64,000 nt of DNA from positions 76,568 to 140,567 of the forward strand of contig NZ_JAQUCA010000004.1 in NCBI RefSeq assembly GCF_028686475.1. Direction: 5' to 3'. Made by a program: the position numbers and the translations under genes. Below are positions 1-8,839 of this stretch, in pieces. How positions within the stretch are numbered: the stretch's first letter is position 1; every line of letters begins with the position of its first letter. The notes under the pieces are model-generated. The model had not been told where the DNA came from, searched no databases, and saw only the letters and a list, made by a program, of their open reading frames with translations. Source of the DNA: Giesbergeria sp. Its GTDB lineage: Bacteria; Pseudomonadota; Gammaproteobacteria; Burkholderiales; Burkholderiaceae_C.

Positions 1-2
1 AG

Positions 3-1046
3 CCTTATATTCGCGCAGCGCTGGCCGGAGAACGCCAAAGTTTTGAGCGCACCTTAATCAAAGTCGATGGCAGCACAGGGTATGTGTGGGCACATTATAT
101 CCCCGATTGGATGGATGGACAGGTGCAGGGATTTTTTGTTTTGGTTTCTGACATTACTGATTTAAAAAAATCCGACTCTGATTTACAAGAAAATCGTCGT
201 TTCTTACAAAATTTGATTGAACACAGTGGCACCTTAATTTTTGCAAAAGATACAGAAGGCCATTATGTGTTGGTCAATTGTATGTTTGAGCAATTTACGG
301 GCTTAGGGCGCGAGCAGGTGCTAGGCCGTACCGATTTTGAAATTTACCCAAAAGAGACTGCCACTGCGTTGCGCGACAATGACACAGCCGTCATGGAATC
401 CATCCAAACCAAACGCTATGAAGAAGTGGTAGGGACGCACCATTTTTTAACCACCAAATTCCCGCTGTTGGATAGTTCTGGTAAAGTGACTGGGGTTTGC
501 GGTATTTCTGCGGACATTACAGAACAGAAAAAAATACAAGAAAAAATAGAATGGCTGGCCAACACCGATGCCCTGACAGGCTTGGCCAACCGGCGACATT
601 TTCACGAATTGGCCGACATCGAAATTTCACGCGCCAAGCGTTTCGGCCATGATTTGGCCGTTTTGATGCTCGACATTGACAATTTTAAATCTATCAACGA
701 TACCTATGGGCATGGCGTGGGCGACCAAGTCATTGCCTATTTAGGCGAAGTGTGTCGCAAAGGCTTGCGTGATATAGATATTGCTGGGCGCTTGGGCGGC
801 GAAGAATTTGCTATTTTGTTGCCCGCCACTTCTGCAATGAGCGCACAAGAAGTAGCAGAGCGTCTGCGCGCTGGCATTGCAGCGCATTCTATGGCCTTGC
901 CTGAAAATGTGATGCTTCGTTTTACCGTATCCATTGGCTGCGCCCACAGCACACAGGCTCCATTGCAGATAGAATCGCTGTTAAAACTAGCCGATCAGCA
1001 TTTATACCAAGCCAAAAATTCTGGCCGAAATTGTGTCGTGGCTTAA
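3..1046 (+). CDS. PAS-PAS-GGDEF diguanylate cyclase, 5' end cut by window
   Basis: The frame is already open at position 3 with no stop, so the gene starts before the window; 347 residues are visible. The first ~55 residues look like the end of a PAS/PAC domain. A second PAS domain spans about residues 65-175. The GGDEF domain has the active-site loop GGEEF near residue 265 and an intact product-inhibition site RDID five residues before it. The predicted activity is synthesis of cyclic di-GMP from two GTP, with output tuned by a PAS signal. No membrane segment is visible in the fragment. The stop lies 55 bp before the next gene and no terminator was seen between them. The local sequence is richer in A/T than the genes that follow. 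Confidence 0.9.
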   Translation, partial: PYIRAALAGERQSFERTLIKVDGSTGYVWAHYIPDWMDGQVQGFFVLVSDITDLKKSDSDLQENRRFLQNLIEHSGTLIFAKDTEGHYVLVNCMFEQFTGLGREQVLGRTDFEIYPKETATALRDNDTAVMESIQTKRYEEVVGTHHFLTTKFPLLDSSGKVTGVCGISADITEQKKIQEKIEWLANTDALTGLANRRHFHELADIEISRAKRFGHDLAVLMLDIDNFKSINDTYGHGVGDQVIAYLGEVCRKGLRDIDIAGRLGGEEFAILLPATSAMSAQEVAERLRAGIAAHSMALPENVMLRFTVSIGCAHSTQAPLQIESLLKLADQHLYQAKNSGRNCVVA

Positions 1047-1101
1047 AATAGGTGCGCCACCTTGCAACAGTTTATTTGATTGATTTTTTGAGGAGAAAAT
1101 A

Positions 1102-2298
1102 ATGGGCCGCAATAGCTTTCAATGGGATGATCCATTTTTAATCGACCAGCAACTGAGCGACGAAGAGCGCATGGTACGCAATGCAGCAGCCGATTATTGC
1201 CAAACCAAGTTGGCCCCGCGTGTGCTAGAGGCATTTCGCCACGAAAAAATGGAAACCCGTATTTTTCGAGAAATGGGTGAATTGGGCCTGTTAGGCCCCA
1301 CCATTGCCGAGCAATACGGTGGCCCCGGCCTGAATTATGTCAGCTATGGCCTGATTGCACGCGAAATTGAGCGCATTGATTCGGGCTACCGCTCTATGGC
1401 CAGCGTACAAAGCTCTTTGGTGATGGTGCCGATTGAAAAATTTGGTACCGAAGCACAAAAGCAAAAATACCTGCCCAAACTGGCCAGTGGTGAATATATC
1501 GGTTGCTTTGGCCTGACCGAATCCGACCACGGCTCCGACCCCGGTAATATGGCAACGCGCGCGCACAAGGTAACAGGTGGCTACCAACTCAGTGGGGCCA
1601 AAACATGGATTACCAACAGCCCGGTGGCCGATGTATTGGTGGTTTGGGCCAAAGAAGTTTCTGCCTCCGGTGCGGTGGGGCCGATTCGTGGCTTTATTTT
1701 AGAAAAGGGCTGGCAAGGTTTATCTGCCCCCATTATCCACGGCAAAGTAGGCTTGCGTACTTCTATCACCGGCGAAATCGTCATGGATGCGGTGTTTGTG
1801 CCCGAAGAAAATGCCTTCCCTGAAGTACAGGGCCTGAAAGGGCCATTTTCTTGCCTGAACAGCGCCCGTTTTGGCATTGCCTGGGGCGCGTTGGGTGCGG
1901 CAGAATTTTGTTGGCACACCGCACGCCAATACACCTTAGAGCGCCAACAGTTTGGTCGCCCTTTGGCCGCCAACCAATTGGTGCAAAAAAAGTTAGCCGA
2001 TATGCAAACCGAAATTGCCTTGGGCTTGCAAGCCTGCTTGCGCGTAGGCCGCCTGAAAGACGAAGGCCAAAACGTGGTCGAGATTACGTCCCTCATCAAG
2101 CGCAACAGTTGCGGCAAAGCGCTGGATGTAGCGCGCATGGCGCGCGATATGCTAGGTGGTAACGGCATCAGCGATGCCTTTGGCGTGGCGCGCCACTTGG
2201 TGAATTTGGAAGTCGTCAACACCTACGAAGGCACACACGACATCCACGCCCTGATTTTGGGCCGCGCCCAAACCGGCATTGCCGCTTTTGCCAATTAA
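1102..2298 (+). CDS. gcdH: glutaryl-CoA dehydrogenase (acyl-CoA dehydrogenase family)
   Basis: FAD enzyme that oxidises and decarboxylates glutaryl-CoA to crotonyl-CoA in lysine, tryptophan and glutarate breakdown. The 398-residue length matches the family. The FAD/substrate motif [14 protein letters not shown] lies near residue 134, and the C-terminal motif [17 protein letters not shown] carries the catalytic Glu near residue 376, as in glutaryl-CoA rather than medium-chain dehydrogenases. The ATG is preceded by GAGGAG with good spacing. The downstream gap holds the cobalamin riboswitch, so this gene is not in the cobalt operon. Confidence 0.93.
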   Translation: MGRNSFQWDDPFLIDQQLSDEERMVRNAAADYCQTKLAPRVLEAFRHEKMETRIFREMGELGLLGPTIAEQYGGPGLNYVSYGLIAREIERIDSGYRSMASVQSSLVMVPIEKFGTEAQKQKYLPKLASGEYIGCFGLTESDHGSDPGNMATRAHKVTGGYQLSGAKTWITNSPVADVLVVWAKEVSASGAVGPIRGFILEKGWQGLSAPIIHGKVGLRTSITGEIVMDAVFVPEENAFPEVQGLKGPFSCLNSARFGIAWGALGAAEFCWHTARQYTLERQQFGRPLAANQLVQKKLADMQTEIALGLQACLRVGRLKDEGQNVVEITSLIKRNSCGKALDVARMARDMLGGNGISDAFGVARHLVNLEVVNTYEGTHDIHALILGRAQTGIAAFAN

Positions 2299-2335
2299 GA
2301 CCGCCCGTCTGCATTTTTGCGCCTGACAGAGACGA

Positions 2336-2341
2336 TACAAT
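2336..2341 (+). promoter_or_regulatory. candidate -10 box of the cobalamin operon
   Basis: TACAAT lies about 10-20 bp before the first conserved riboswitch bases and after the gcdH stop. No convincing -35 was found at 17 bp, so this is a position-based guess. Confidence 0.3.
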
Positions 2342-2349
2342 CGAATTTC

Positions 2350-2570
2350 GGGTGCGTGGCTTTTGTTCTGCAAAAGTCCACGCTAAACAGGAAGCTGGTG
2401 ACGCTGCACAGTGCAGCTATTCCGGCGCAGCCCCCGCTGCTGTAAGCCAGACGACTCCGCTCATGCCACTGTGTCACAAGACATGGGAAGGCGCGGACGA
2501 GGATGATGGTAAGCCAGAAGACCGGCCCGAAAAATGTCAGCACCATTCCCCGGGGTGACGGGAAAACTGC
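2350..2570 (+). promoter_or_regulatory. cobalamin (B12) riboswitch aptamer
   Basis: The region between gcdH and cbiM carries the conserved pieces of a cobalamin riboswitch in order: the GCCACTG element near 2465, and the B12 box GCCAGAAGACCGGCC near 2514-2528, preceded by a G/C-rich multi-stem region around 2400-2445. It sits directly upstream of a cobalt-uptake and corrin-synthesis operon, which is the usual regulon. Binding of adenosylcobalamin is expected to reduce expression of the operon. The exact 5' boundary was not determined. Confidence 0.93.
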
Positions 2571-2578
2571 CTGCAACC

Positions 2579-2616
2579 GCACTCCGGCTCCACCGGGGTG
2601 CTTGCGTGCTTTTTTT
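2579..2616 (+). terminator. intrinsic terminator forming the riboswitch expression platform
   Basis: GCACTCCGG (2579-2587) pairs with CCGGGGTGC (2593-2601) around a 5-nt loop, with one G-T pair. A run of seven T follows at 2610-2616, eight bases after the stem. It lies between the aptamer and the cbiM ribosome-binding site, which suggests control by premature transcription termination. The spacer between stem and T-run is longer than ideal. Confidence 0.65.
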
Positions 2617-2662
2617 CGCTCCCGCATGGTGTTCTTATGAACCATTCGACGGGAGGATTCGA

Positions 2663-3340
2663 ATGCACATCATGGAAGGCTTTCTTCCACTGGAGCACGC
2701 GCTGGGCTGGTCTATCGCCTCTGCGCCTTTCTTGGCCTATGGCCTGTATGCCGTGCGCCGAGATGTTCAGCAGCACCCTGAGCGGCGCATGTTGCTGGGC
2801 GTGGCGGCGGCTTTCAGTTTTCTGCTTTCGGCGCTCAAGTTGCCCTCGGTCACGGGCAGTTGCTCCCACCCTACGGGCGTGGGCCTCGGCGCGCTGCTGT
2901 TTGGCCCTTGGGTCATGGTGCCGATTGCCTTTGTGGTGTTGTTATTCCAAGCCCTGCTGTTGGCGCATGGGGGGGTGACCACGCTGGGGGCCAATCTGTT
3001 TGCGATGGGCATCGTCGGGCCATTCTGTGCCTATGTGGTGTTTCGGCTGGCTAAAGCATTGGGCTTGCCCTTGGTGGCAGGGGTGTTTTTGGCCGCTTGT
3101 TTGGGGGATTTGTCCACCTACCTGACGACTTCGGTGCAGTTGGCTTGGGCCTTTCCTGATTCGGTGGGCGGCTTTAGCGGTTCTTTGACCAAGTTTGGCG
3201 GGATTTTTGCCTTGACCCAAATCCCCTTGGCCATCAGTGAAGGTTTGCTCACCGTGCTGGTGATGAACGCCTTGCAGCGCTTTAACCAAGAGGAGATGCG
3301 CGACATGCACCTGCTCCAACCCGCCAAGGCCCGCGCATGA
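2663..3340 (+). CDS. cbiM: cobalt ECF transporter substrate-binding membrane subunit CbiM
   Basis: Integral membrane S-component that captures Co2+ for the CbiMNQO energy-coupling-factor transporter. The chosen ATG gives 225 residues beginning MHIMEGFLP, the family signature; His2 and the N-terminal amine are known metal ligands in this family. GGGAGG at 2651-2656 is an ideal ribosome-binding site. An in-frame extension to 2534 is rejected because it would run through the riboswitch. Several hydrophobic segments are visible. First gene of the operon; it overlaps cbiN by 4 bp. Confidence 0.95.
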   Translation: MHIMEGFLPLEHALGWSIASAPFLAYGLYAVRRDVQQHPERRMLLGVAAAFSFLLSALKLPSVTGSCSHPTGVGLGALLFGPWVMVPIAFVVLLFQALLLAHGGVTTLGANLFAMGIVGPFCAYVVFRLAKALGLPLVAGVFLAACLGDLSTYLTTSVQLAWAFPDSVGGFSGSLTKFGGIFALTQIPLAISEGLLTVLVMNALQRFNQEEMRDMHLLQPAKARA

Positions 3341-3693
3341 AAAAGTCTAACTGGCTGCTGGCGGTGGCGGTGTTGTTGCTGACCGTCTTTCCGCTGTGGT
3401 GGGTGGCCGCGCCTGCCCAAGGCACTGAGGCTTTTGGCGGTGCCGATGCCCAAGCACAAAATTTAATCCAGACCATTGCGCCGCATTACCAAGCGTGGTT
3501 TAAGCCCTTGCTGGAGCCTGCCAGTGGCGAGATTGCCTCGCTGCTGTTTGCCTTGCAGGCCGCTTTGGGCGCTGGGGTGATGGGGTACTGGTTGGGGGCG
3601 TCCGTCACGCGGGAGAAGCTGCGCCAAGCCCCAGCCCCAGCGAATGCACCAACGGATGCACCATCTACACAGGCTGCTGGCCGTGTGGATTGA
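3337..3693 (+). CDS. cbiN: cobalt transporter accessory subunit CbiN
   Basis: Small membrane protein (118 residues) that works with CbiM in Co2+ loading. It has an N-terminal membrane helix (about residues 6-26), a periplasmic stretch containing FGGADAQA and [13 protein letters not shown], and a second helix near residues 65-88. The overlap with cbiM by ATGA and with cbiQ by about 40-50 bp supports translational coupling. The C-terminus is Ala/Pro-rich and poorly conserved. Confidence 0.92.
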   Translation: MKKSNWLLAVAVLLLTVFPLWWVAAPAQGTEAFGGADAQAQNLIQTIAPHYQAWFKPLLEPASGEIASLLFALQAALGAGVMGYWLGASVTREKLRQAPAPANAPTDAPSTQAAGRVD

Positions 3694-4426
3694 ACAAGCG
3701 GCCTACCACAACCACTGGAGCCACGTCACCCCCCGCGCCAAGGCGATTTTTGCCTTGGCCGCGTTGGGTGCTGCCTATGTGGCGCAAACGCCTAGCGCTG
3801 CGCTGGGCGTGGCCTTGGTGGGTGTGCTGGTGGTGTGGCGTGGGGCCGGGGTACCTTGGCGCTGCTATCTGCGGGTGGCGGCGGGGCCACTGGGGTTTTT
3901 GCTGTTGTCGGGGGCTTCGCTGCTGGTGTCGGTGGCGTGGGAGCCGGGGGGAACGCTGGCTTGGCAGCTTGCGCCCCATGCGCTGTCGGATGTGGCGATG
4001 GTGACGGCCCGTTCGGTGGCAGCGCTGTCGGCGTTGTTGACGCTGGTATTGACGACGCCATTGGCCCACCTGATGGCGTTGCTGCGCCAGCTCAGGCTGC
4101 CAGAAATTTTGCTTGATTTGATGGTGCTGTGCTATCGGCTGATTTTTGTGTTCTCTGAATCGTGCCACGACACGCTGGCCGCTCAAACGGCCCGACTGGG
4201 TTTTAGTAGCTATGGGCGCTCTATGCGCTCACTGGGGCTGCTGGTGGGCAGTTTGGCGGCACAGGTGGCGCTGCGGGCGCGTGGTTTGCAGTGGGCCGCT
4301 GATGCCCGCTGTAGCGATGGCAATTTGCGCTTTCTCACGCCCCATTTTGCCCATACCCGCCGCGATACTGCCATCGGCGTGCTGGCTGGGTTAGGGCTGT
4401 TGCTGTTAGGGAGGTACTTGCCATGA
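3644..4426 (+). CDS. cbiQ: cobalt ECF transporter transmembrane subunit CbiQ
   Basis: EcfT-type scaffold that couples the CbiO ATPase to CbiM. The protein (260 residues) has several hydrophobic helices and, near the C-terminal third, the Ala-Arg-Gly coupling motif in the segment ALRARGLQWAADAR, which contacts the ATPase in this family. Two ATG starts are possible, 3644 and 3656; the second ([11 protein letters not shown]) is equally plausible. It overlaps cbiN upstream and cbiO by 4 bp downstream. Confidence 0.93.
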   Translation: MHQRMHHLHRLLAVWIEQAAYHNHWSHVTPRAKAIFALAALGAAYVAQTPSAALGVALVGVLVVWRGAGVPWRCYLRVAAGPLGFLLLSGASLLVSVAWEPGGTLAWQLAPHALSDVAMVTARSVAALSALLTLVLTTPLAHLMALLRQLRLPEILLDLMVLCYRLIFVFSESCHDTLAAQTARLGFSSYGRSMRSLGLLVGSLAAQVALRARGLQWAADARCSDGNLRFLTPHFAHTRRDTAIGVLAGLGLLLLGRYLP

Positions 4427-5316
4427 GCGTGTTGTTTGAACTACGCGATGTGGCGCACCAATATCCTGATGGCCGCTCTGGCCTGCAAGCATGTTCGATG
4501 AGCCTGCGCCGTGCTGGTCGCCATGCCATTTTGGGGCCGAATGGCTCCGGCAAGACCACCTTGCTGCAACACCTCAACGGCTTGTTGCGTCCGGTAGCTG
4601 GGGCAGTTTATTTTGATGGTGCCGGTATCGACTACGGACGGCGGGGTTTGCAGGCCGTGCGCCAGCAGGTGGGCATGGTGTTTCAGAACCCAGATCGGCA
4701 ATTGTTCTCGGCCCATGTCTATGAGGATGTGTCGTTTGGCCCGCTCAATTTGGGGCTGGACGAGGCCACGGTGCGCCAGCGCGTAGCGCAAGCGCTGGAG
4801 GCCGTGGACATGGCCGCCCACGCCGATAGGCCGGTGCATGAACTCAGCTTCGGCCAGAAAAAACGGGTGTGTATTGCCGGGGTGCTGGCGATGCAGCCCC
4901 GCGCCTTGCTGCTCGATGAGCCAATGGCCGGGCTGGATATGCCCATGCAGACTGAACTGGCAGCGTTGCTTGATCGCCTCCATGCCCAAGGCGTCACGGT
5001 GGTGCTGTCTTCGCACGATATGGATTTTGCCTACCGCTGGGCTGACGATATCCACCTCATGGCCGCAGGCCGCTGCGTCGGCTCGTTTGCGGCCACGGCG
5101 CTGGCACAAAACACCGATGCGCTGGCTGCTGCCGCCCAACCCTTGCCCACCGCCATGCGTTTGCACACCGCTCTTGCTGGGCGGGGCGTGTTGCCAGCAC
5201 ACCCGCTCCCCCGCAGCGTGGAGGACGTGCTGGCAGCACTGCCTCCCTCTGGCCTCGGCCATACCTCCACCCCATTGACTGTTGCATCCCCGATTGCAGG
5301 AAAGTTGGCCCCATGA
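4423..5316 (+). CDS. cbiO: cobalt ECF transporter ATP-binding subunit CbiO
   Basis: ABC ATPase that powers cobalt import. It has Walker A GPNGSGKTT near residue 39, a Q-loop segment VGMVFQNPDRQ, the signature LSFGQKKRV, Walker B LLLDEPMAGLD and the switch His in SSHDMDF. At 297 residues it is slightly longer than the ABC core, with a C-terminal extension of about 80 residues of unknown role. It overlaps cbiQ and cobM by ATGA, so it belongs to the same transcript. Confidence 0.94.
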   Translation: MSVLFELRDVAHQYPDGRSGLQACSMSLRRAGRHAILGPNGSGKTTLLQHLNGLLRPVAGAVYFDGAGIDYGRRGLQAVRQQVGMVFQNPDRQLFSAHVYEDVSFGPLNLGLDEATVRQRVAQALEAVDMAAHADRPVHELSFGQKKRVCIAGVLAMQPRALLLDEPMAGLDMPMQTELAALLDRLHAQGVTVVLSSHDMDFAYRWADDIHLMAAGRCVGSFAATALAQNTDALAAAAQPLPTAMRLHTALAGRGVLPAHPLPRSVEDVLAALPPSGLGHTSTPLTVASPIAGKLAP

Positions 5317-6104
5317 GCCGTTCATCTTTAGGAAAAATTTGGTTTGTCGGGGCTGGCCCCGGCGACCCAGAACTCATTACCGTGAAGGGCCGCAACCTGC
5401 TGGCCCAAGCTGGTGCGGTGCTGTTTGCCGGCTCCTTGGTAGACCAAGCGGCTACCCAATACGCCCCACCCGGTTGCCTGATTCGCGATTCCAAGGACAT
5501 GACCTTGGAAGAAATGACCGCATGGCTGATGGAGCAAGCACAGCAGCACCCCACCGTGGTGCGGCTGCAAACCGGCGATCCGGGCCTGTATGGCGCGTTG
5601 ATCGAAATGACCCGCCCTTTGAGTGCGGCGGGCATTGAGTGGGCGGTGGTGCCGGGCGTGTCGTCGGCGATGGCGGCGATGGCGGCAGCGGGTGAATCCA
5701 TGACCCTGCCCGAAGTGACGCAAAGCGTGATTCTCACGCGCGTAGAGGGCCGCACCCCGATGCCGCCCGGAGAGGATTTGGCCGCACTGGCCGCCCATCG
5801 CACCACGCTGTGCATTTTTCTGTCGATCACGCTGTTGCACAAGGTGCAGGCCGGGCTGCGCGCCGCAGGCTGGCCTGAGGATGCGCCGATGCTGGTAGTA
5901 CACAAAGCCAGTTGGCCCAATGAAGAAAAGATCGTGCGCGGCACGCTGGCCGACATCCGCCAGCGTTGCCGTGAGGCGGGCATTGTCAGCCAAGCCATGA
6001 TTGTCGCCAGCCCCACTTTGGGCGCGCGCGACTGGGAAACGCTGGCCCGCTCCAAGCTCTACGACCCCGCATTTACCCACCGTTTTCGCAAGGCCACCGC
6101 ATGA
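5313..6104 (+). CDS. cobM: precorrin-4 / cobalt-precorrin-4 C11-methyltransferase
   Basis: SAM-dependent methyltransferase (CobM/CbiF) that methylates C11 of the corrin ring. The SAM-binding start motif GAGPGDPELITVKG is at residues 12-25, and YGALIEMTRPL and VVPGVSSAMAAMAA are typical of this tetrapyrrole methylase. The length of 263 residues is normal. The neighbours cbiX, cbiD and cbiG place it in the cobalt-early pathway, where the name cbiF is used. Confidence 0.93.
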   Translation: MSRSSLGKIWFVGAGPGDPELITVKGRNLLAQAGAVLFAGSLVDQAATQYAPPGCLIRDSKDMTLEEMTAWLMEQAQQHPTVVRLQTGDPGLYGALIEMTRPLSAAGIEWAVVPGVSSAMAAMAAAGESMTLPEVTQSVILTRVEGRTPMPPGEDLAALAAHRTTLCIFLSITLLHKVQAGLRAAGWPEDAPMLVVHKASWPNEEKIVRGTLADIRQRCREAGIVSQAMIVASPTLGARDWETLARSKLYDPAFTHRFRKATA

Positions 6105-7000
6105 ACACCACTGACACTATCCTCCTCGTGGGCCACGGCTCGCGCGAGGCATCGGGCAACCAAGAAATTTTGGCCTTCGCCGCGCAATGGCGTGTGCGTC
6201 GCCCCGACTGGCGCATCGAAGTCTGCTTTATTGAGTTTGCACCGCCCTCTCTGCACGATGGCCTACTGGCTGCCGCCCAAGGGGCGCGGCGGGTGCTGGT
6301 GTTGCCGCTGATTCTCAATGCAGCTGGGCATGTGAAAATGGAAATCCCCGAAGCGATTGAACACGCCCGCGCCCATGCGCCACAGGTGGAGTTTTTGTAC
6401 GCCCCCCACCTGAGCGCCTGCGACCCGATTCTGAGTATTTTGAAGCGCCGTCTGCGCCAAGCCATGAGCGCCCTCGATATGCCCGACCCCACCACCACCG
6501 GCGTGGTGCTGCTGGGGCGTGGCTCTTCGGACCGCGCCGCCAATGGCGATATGGCGAAGATGGCGCGCTGGTTGCAAGAGGCGGGCGACCACGAAATAGT
6601 GGATTTGGCCTTTACTGGCATCACCTTTCCGCGCTTGGAGCGCGTGGTGCAGCGCCAAGCACTGATTGGCATGAAACAAATCGTGGTGTTGCCCTACTAC
6701 CTGTATACCGGCACGCTGATGCAGCGCATCCACCGCCAAGTGGAACACCTGCGCCAACAGTATCCGCAACTGCGTTTTGTCTGTGGTACCCATTTTGGCT
6801 TGGAGCCAGAAATTTTTGCCCTGCTAGAGCAACGGGTGACCGACTTGCAAGCAGGCACCCCAGAAAGCAAGATGGCCTGCGATGGTTGCAGTTTCCGCGA
6901 AATTGCCCACGACATGGGCCACGGCCATTCGCATGAACACACCCATGCCGCGCCTGCCGTGGTGCAACTGCATGGCACATTGGAAGGAGCCTTGGCATGA
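6101..7000 (+). CDS. cbiX: sirohydrochlorin cobaltochelatase CbiX (long form) with His-rich tail
   Basis: Inserts Co2+ into sirohydrochlorin, the entry step of cobalt-early B12 synthesis. Two CbiX repeats are visible. The first has LLVGHGSREASGN near residue 9 with the metal-binding His; the second has LLGRGSSDRAANGD with Arg in place of that His. The last ~40 residues hold CDGC followed by GHGHSHEHTHAAP, a likely metal-holding tail seen in long CbiX proteins. ATGA overlaps on both sides keep it in the operon. Presence of CbiX in place of CobNST argues for the cobalt-early route. Confidence 0.93.
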   Translation: MNTTDTILLVGHGSREASGNQEILAFAAQWRVRRPDWRIEVCFIEFAPPSLHDGLLAAAQGARRVLVLPLILNAAGHVKMEIPEAIEHARAHAPQVEFLYAPHLSACDPILSILKRRLRQAMSALDMPDPTTTGVVLLGRGSSDRAANGDMAKMARWLQEAGDHEIVDLAFTGITFPRLERVVQRQALIGMKQIVVLPYYLYTGTLMQRIHRQVEHLRQQYPQLRFVCGTHFGLEPEIFALLEQRVTDLQAGTPESKMACDGCSFREIAHDMGHGHSHEHTHAAPAVVQLHGTLEGALA

Positions 7001-7686
7001 GCAGCGTCAACACCGTGACCGAACAGCTCACCCGCGCTGGGCAAGTGATTGAACACGACAGCTTTGCCATCATTGATGCCGAAGTTGGCCCCCATGCCTA
7101 CACCGAAGCACAGTGGCCGATTGTGCGCCGCATGATTCATGCGAATGCCGATTTTGACTTCAATGGCCTGACGGATTTTCACCCGCAAGCCGTGGCTGCT
7201 GGTGTGGCAGCGATGCTGCGCGGTGGCACGCCGGTGGTGGCCGATGTCGAGATGATTTGCTCTGGGTTGTCAGCACCGCGACTGGCCCACTTTGGCATGA
7301 AAACCCACCAGTTCATCAGCGATGCCGATGTCATTGCCCAAGCCCAAGCGGAAAACACCACCCGCGCCGTGCAGGCCATGCGTAAAGCCCATCGCCAAGG
7401 CTTGCTGCAAGGGGCCATCGTCGGCATTGGCAATGCGCCTACCGCCTTGATCGAACTGGCGCGGCTGATCCAAGAAGAAGGCGTGCGCCCAGCGTTGGTG
7501 GTCGGGATGCCGGTGGGGTTTGTGGCAGCGGCGGAGTCGAAAGACCTGATCGCGCTGCAAAACGAGGTGCCTTGGATGGTGATTCGGGGCCGCAAAGGTG
7601 GCTCTACCTTGGTGGTGGCTGCCTTGCACGCGCTGCTGGCGCTGGCGGAAGCGCAGCAAAAGGCGCAACTAGCCGTGCACGCATAA
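6997..7686 (+). CDS. cbiC: precorrin-8X / cobalt-precorrin-8 methylmutase
   Basis: CbiC/CobH moves the methyl group from C11 to C12 to give (hydrogeno)cobyrinate. The catalytic His lies in the conserved segment RRMIHANADFDF near residue 48. The glycine-rich segments IVGIGNAPTAL and VVGMPVGFVAAAESK are typical, and the length of 229 residues is normal. The start overlaps cbiX by ATGA, and cbiD follows after 10 bp. Confidence 0.94.
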   Translation: MSSVNTVTEQLTRAGQVIEHDSFAIIDAEVGPHAYTEAQWPIVRRMIHANADFDFNGLTDFHPQAVAAGVAAMLRGGTPVVADVEMICSGLSAPRLAHFGMKTHQFISDADVIAQAQAENTTRAVQAMRKAHRQGLLQGAIVGIGNAPTALIELARLIQEEGVRPALVVGMPVGFVAAAESKDLIALQNEVPWMVIRGRKGGSTLVVAALHALLALAEAQQKAQLAVHA

Positions 7687-7696
7687 GGGTTTGGTG

Positions 7697-8839
7697 ATGG
7701 AAAAAAGTACCCCGCGCGGTACGCGCACCGGCTTTACCACCGGAGCTTGCTCGGCGGCAGCAGCCCGTGCTGCTGTGGTGGGCCTCCTCAGCGGTGAGGT
7801 GCCTACGGAAATAGAAAGCCTGCTGCCCAATGGCCACCGTGTTCGGTTTGCTGTGCAAGAAGGCCGCTGTGACGCGCACAGCGCCCATGCCGTGGTGGTC
7901 AAGTTTGCGGGCGATGACCCCGATTGCACCGATGGTGCCCACCTGACCGTCGATGTACGCCTGTTGTCCAACCAGCCCGGTAGCGTTGTTTATTGCGCTG
8001 GCGCGGGCGTCGGCACCGTGACCATGCCGGGGTTGGGGTTGGAAGTGGGTGGCCCGGCCATCAACCCGGTGCCCCGGCAAAACATCCTCGACAATCTGCG
8101 CGAAGCTGCCCCCGGCCTGCTGGCCGAACAGGGCTTGGAAGTCACCATCAGCGTGCCCGGTGGTGAGCAAATGGCTAAAAAAACCACCAATGCCCGCTTA
8201 GGCATTTTGGGCGGCATCAGCATTTTGGGTACCACGGGCATCGTCAAGCCCTACTCAACCGCCGCATGGCGGGCCAGTGTGGTGCAAGGTGTTCGGGTGG
8301 CGGCCACGCTGGGGCACGGCATGGTAGCCCTGACCACCGGCGGGCGCACCGAGAGCTTTGCCATGACCGAACTGCGCCGCGAACAGCCCGGTTTGCCTGC
8401 GGCTTGCTTCATCCAAATGGGTGACTTTTTGCGCTACGCCTTGGATGAAGTGGTGGCGCAAGGCATACCGCTGGTGGTGTTGGGGGTGATGGTGGGCAAA
8501 CTGACCAAAATGGCCCAAGGCGAGACCATTACCCACGCCAACCGCGCCGAAGTCGATACCGATTTGGTGGCCCGCATTGCCCGCCAAGTGGGTGCCAACG
8601 AGGCCGACTGCCAAGCCATTGCCCAAGCCGAAACCGCCCGTTTTGGTGCTGAACTGATGGTCGAGCGCGGCTTGGGCGAGCCATTTCACCGCGCACTGGC
8701 GCAAAGCGCCATCAATACCCTGACCGCCTCTGGGCGCTACGGCAACGCCTTTCAGTTGCGCGTGCTGGTGTGTGATTTTTCTGGCAACAAGGTGGCCGAT
8801 GTGCTGTGTGCCCCTGCCGCTTCGACTTTGGATACCTGA
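7697..8839 (+). CDS. cbiD: cobalt-precorrin-5B C1-methyltransferase CbiD
   Basis: Methylates C1 of the corrin ring in the cobalt-early pathway. The conserved N-terminal motif GFTTGACSAAAARA is at about residues 10-23, and the segment ITHANRAEVDTDLVARIA is typical. I chose ATG 7697 over an in-frame TTG at 7691 because AAGGG lies 8 bp upstream of it; this gives 380 residues. CbiD marks the anaerobic-type pathway. Its stop overlaps the start of cbiET by one base. Confidence 0.93.
   Translation: MEKSTPRGTRTGFTTGACSAAAARAAVVGLLSGEVPTEIESLLPNGHRVRFAVQEGRCDAHSAHAVVVKFAGDDPDCTDGAHLTVDVRLLSNQPGSVVYCAGAGVGTVTMPGLGLEVGGPAINPVPRQNILDNLREAAPGLLAEQGLEVTISVPGGEQMAKKTTNARLGILGGISILGTTGIVKPYSTAAWRASVVQGVRVAATLGHGMVALTTGGRTESFAMTELRREQPGLPAACFIQMGDFLRYALDEVVAQGIPLVVLGVMVGKLTKMAQGETITHANRAEVDTDLVARIARQVGANEADCQAIAQAETARFGAELMVERGLGEPFHRALAQSAINTLTASGRYGNAFQLRVLVCDFSGNKVADVLCAPAASTLDT

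Noticed and set aside
2534-2662. In-frame upstream extension of cbiM
   Set aside because: It would translate the riboswitch end and the terminator; the ATG at 2663 has an ideal ribosome-binding site and the family N-terminus.
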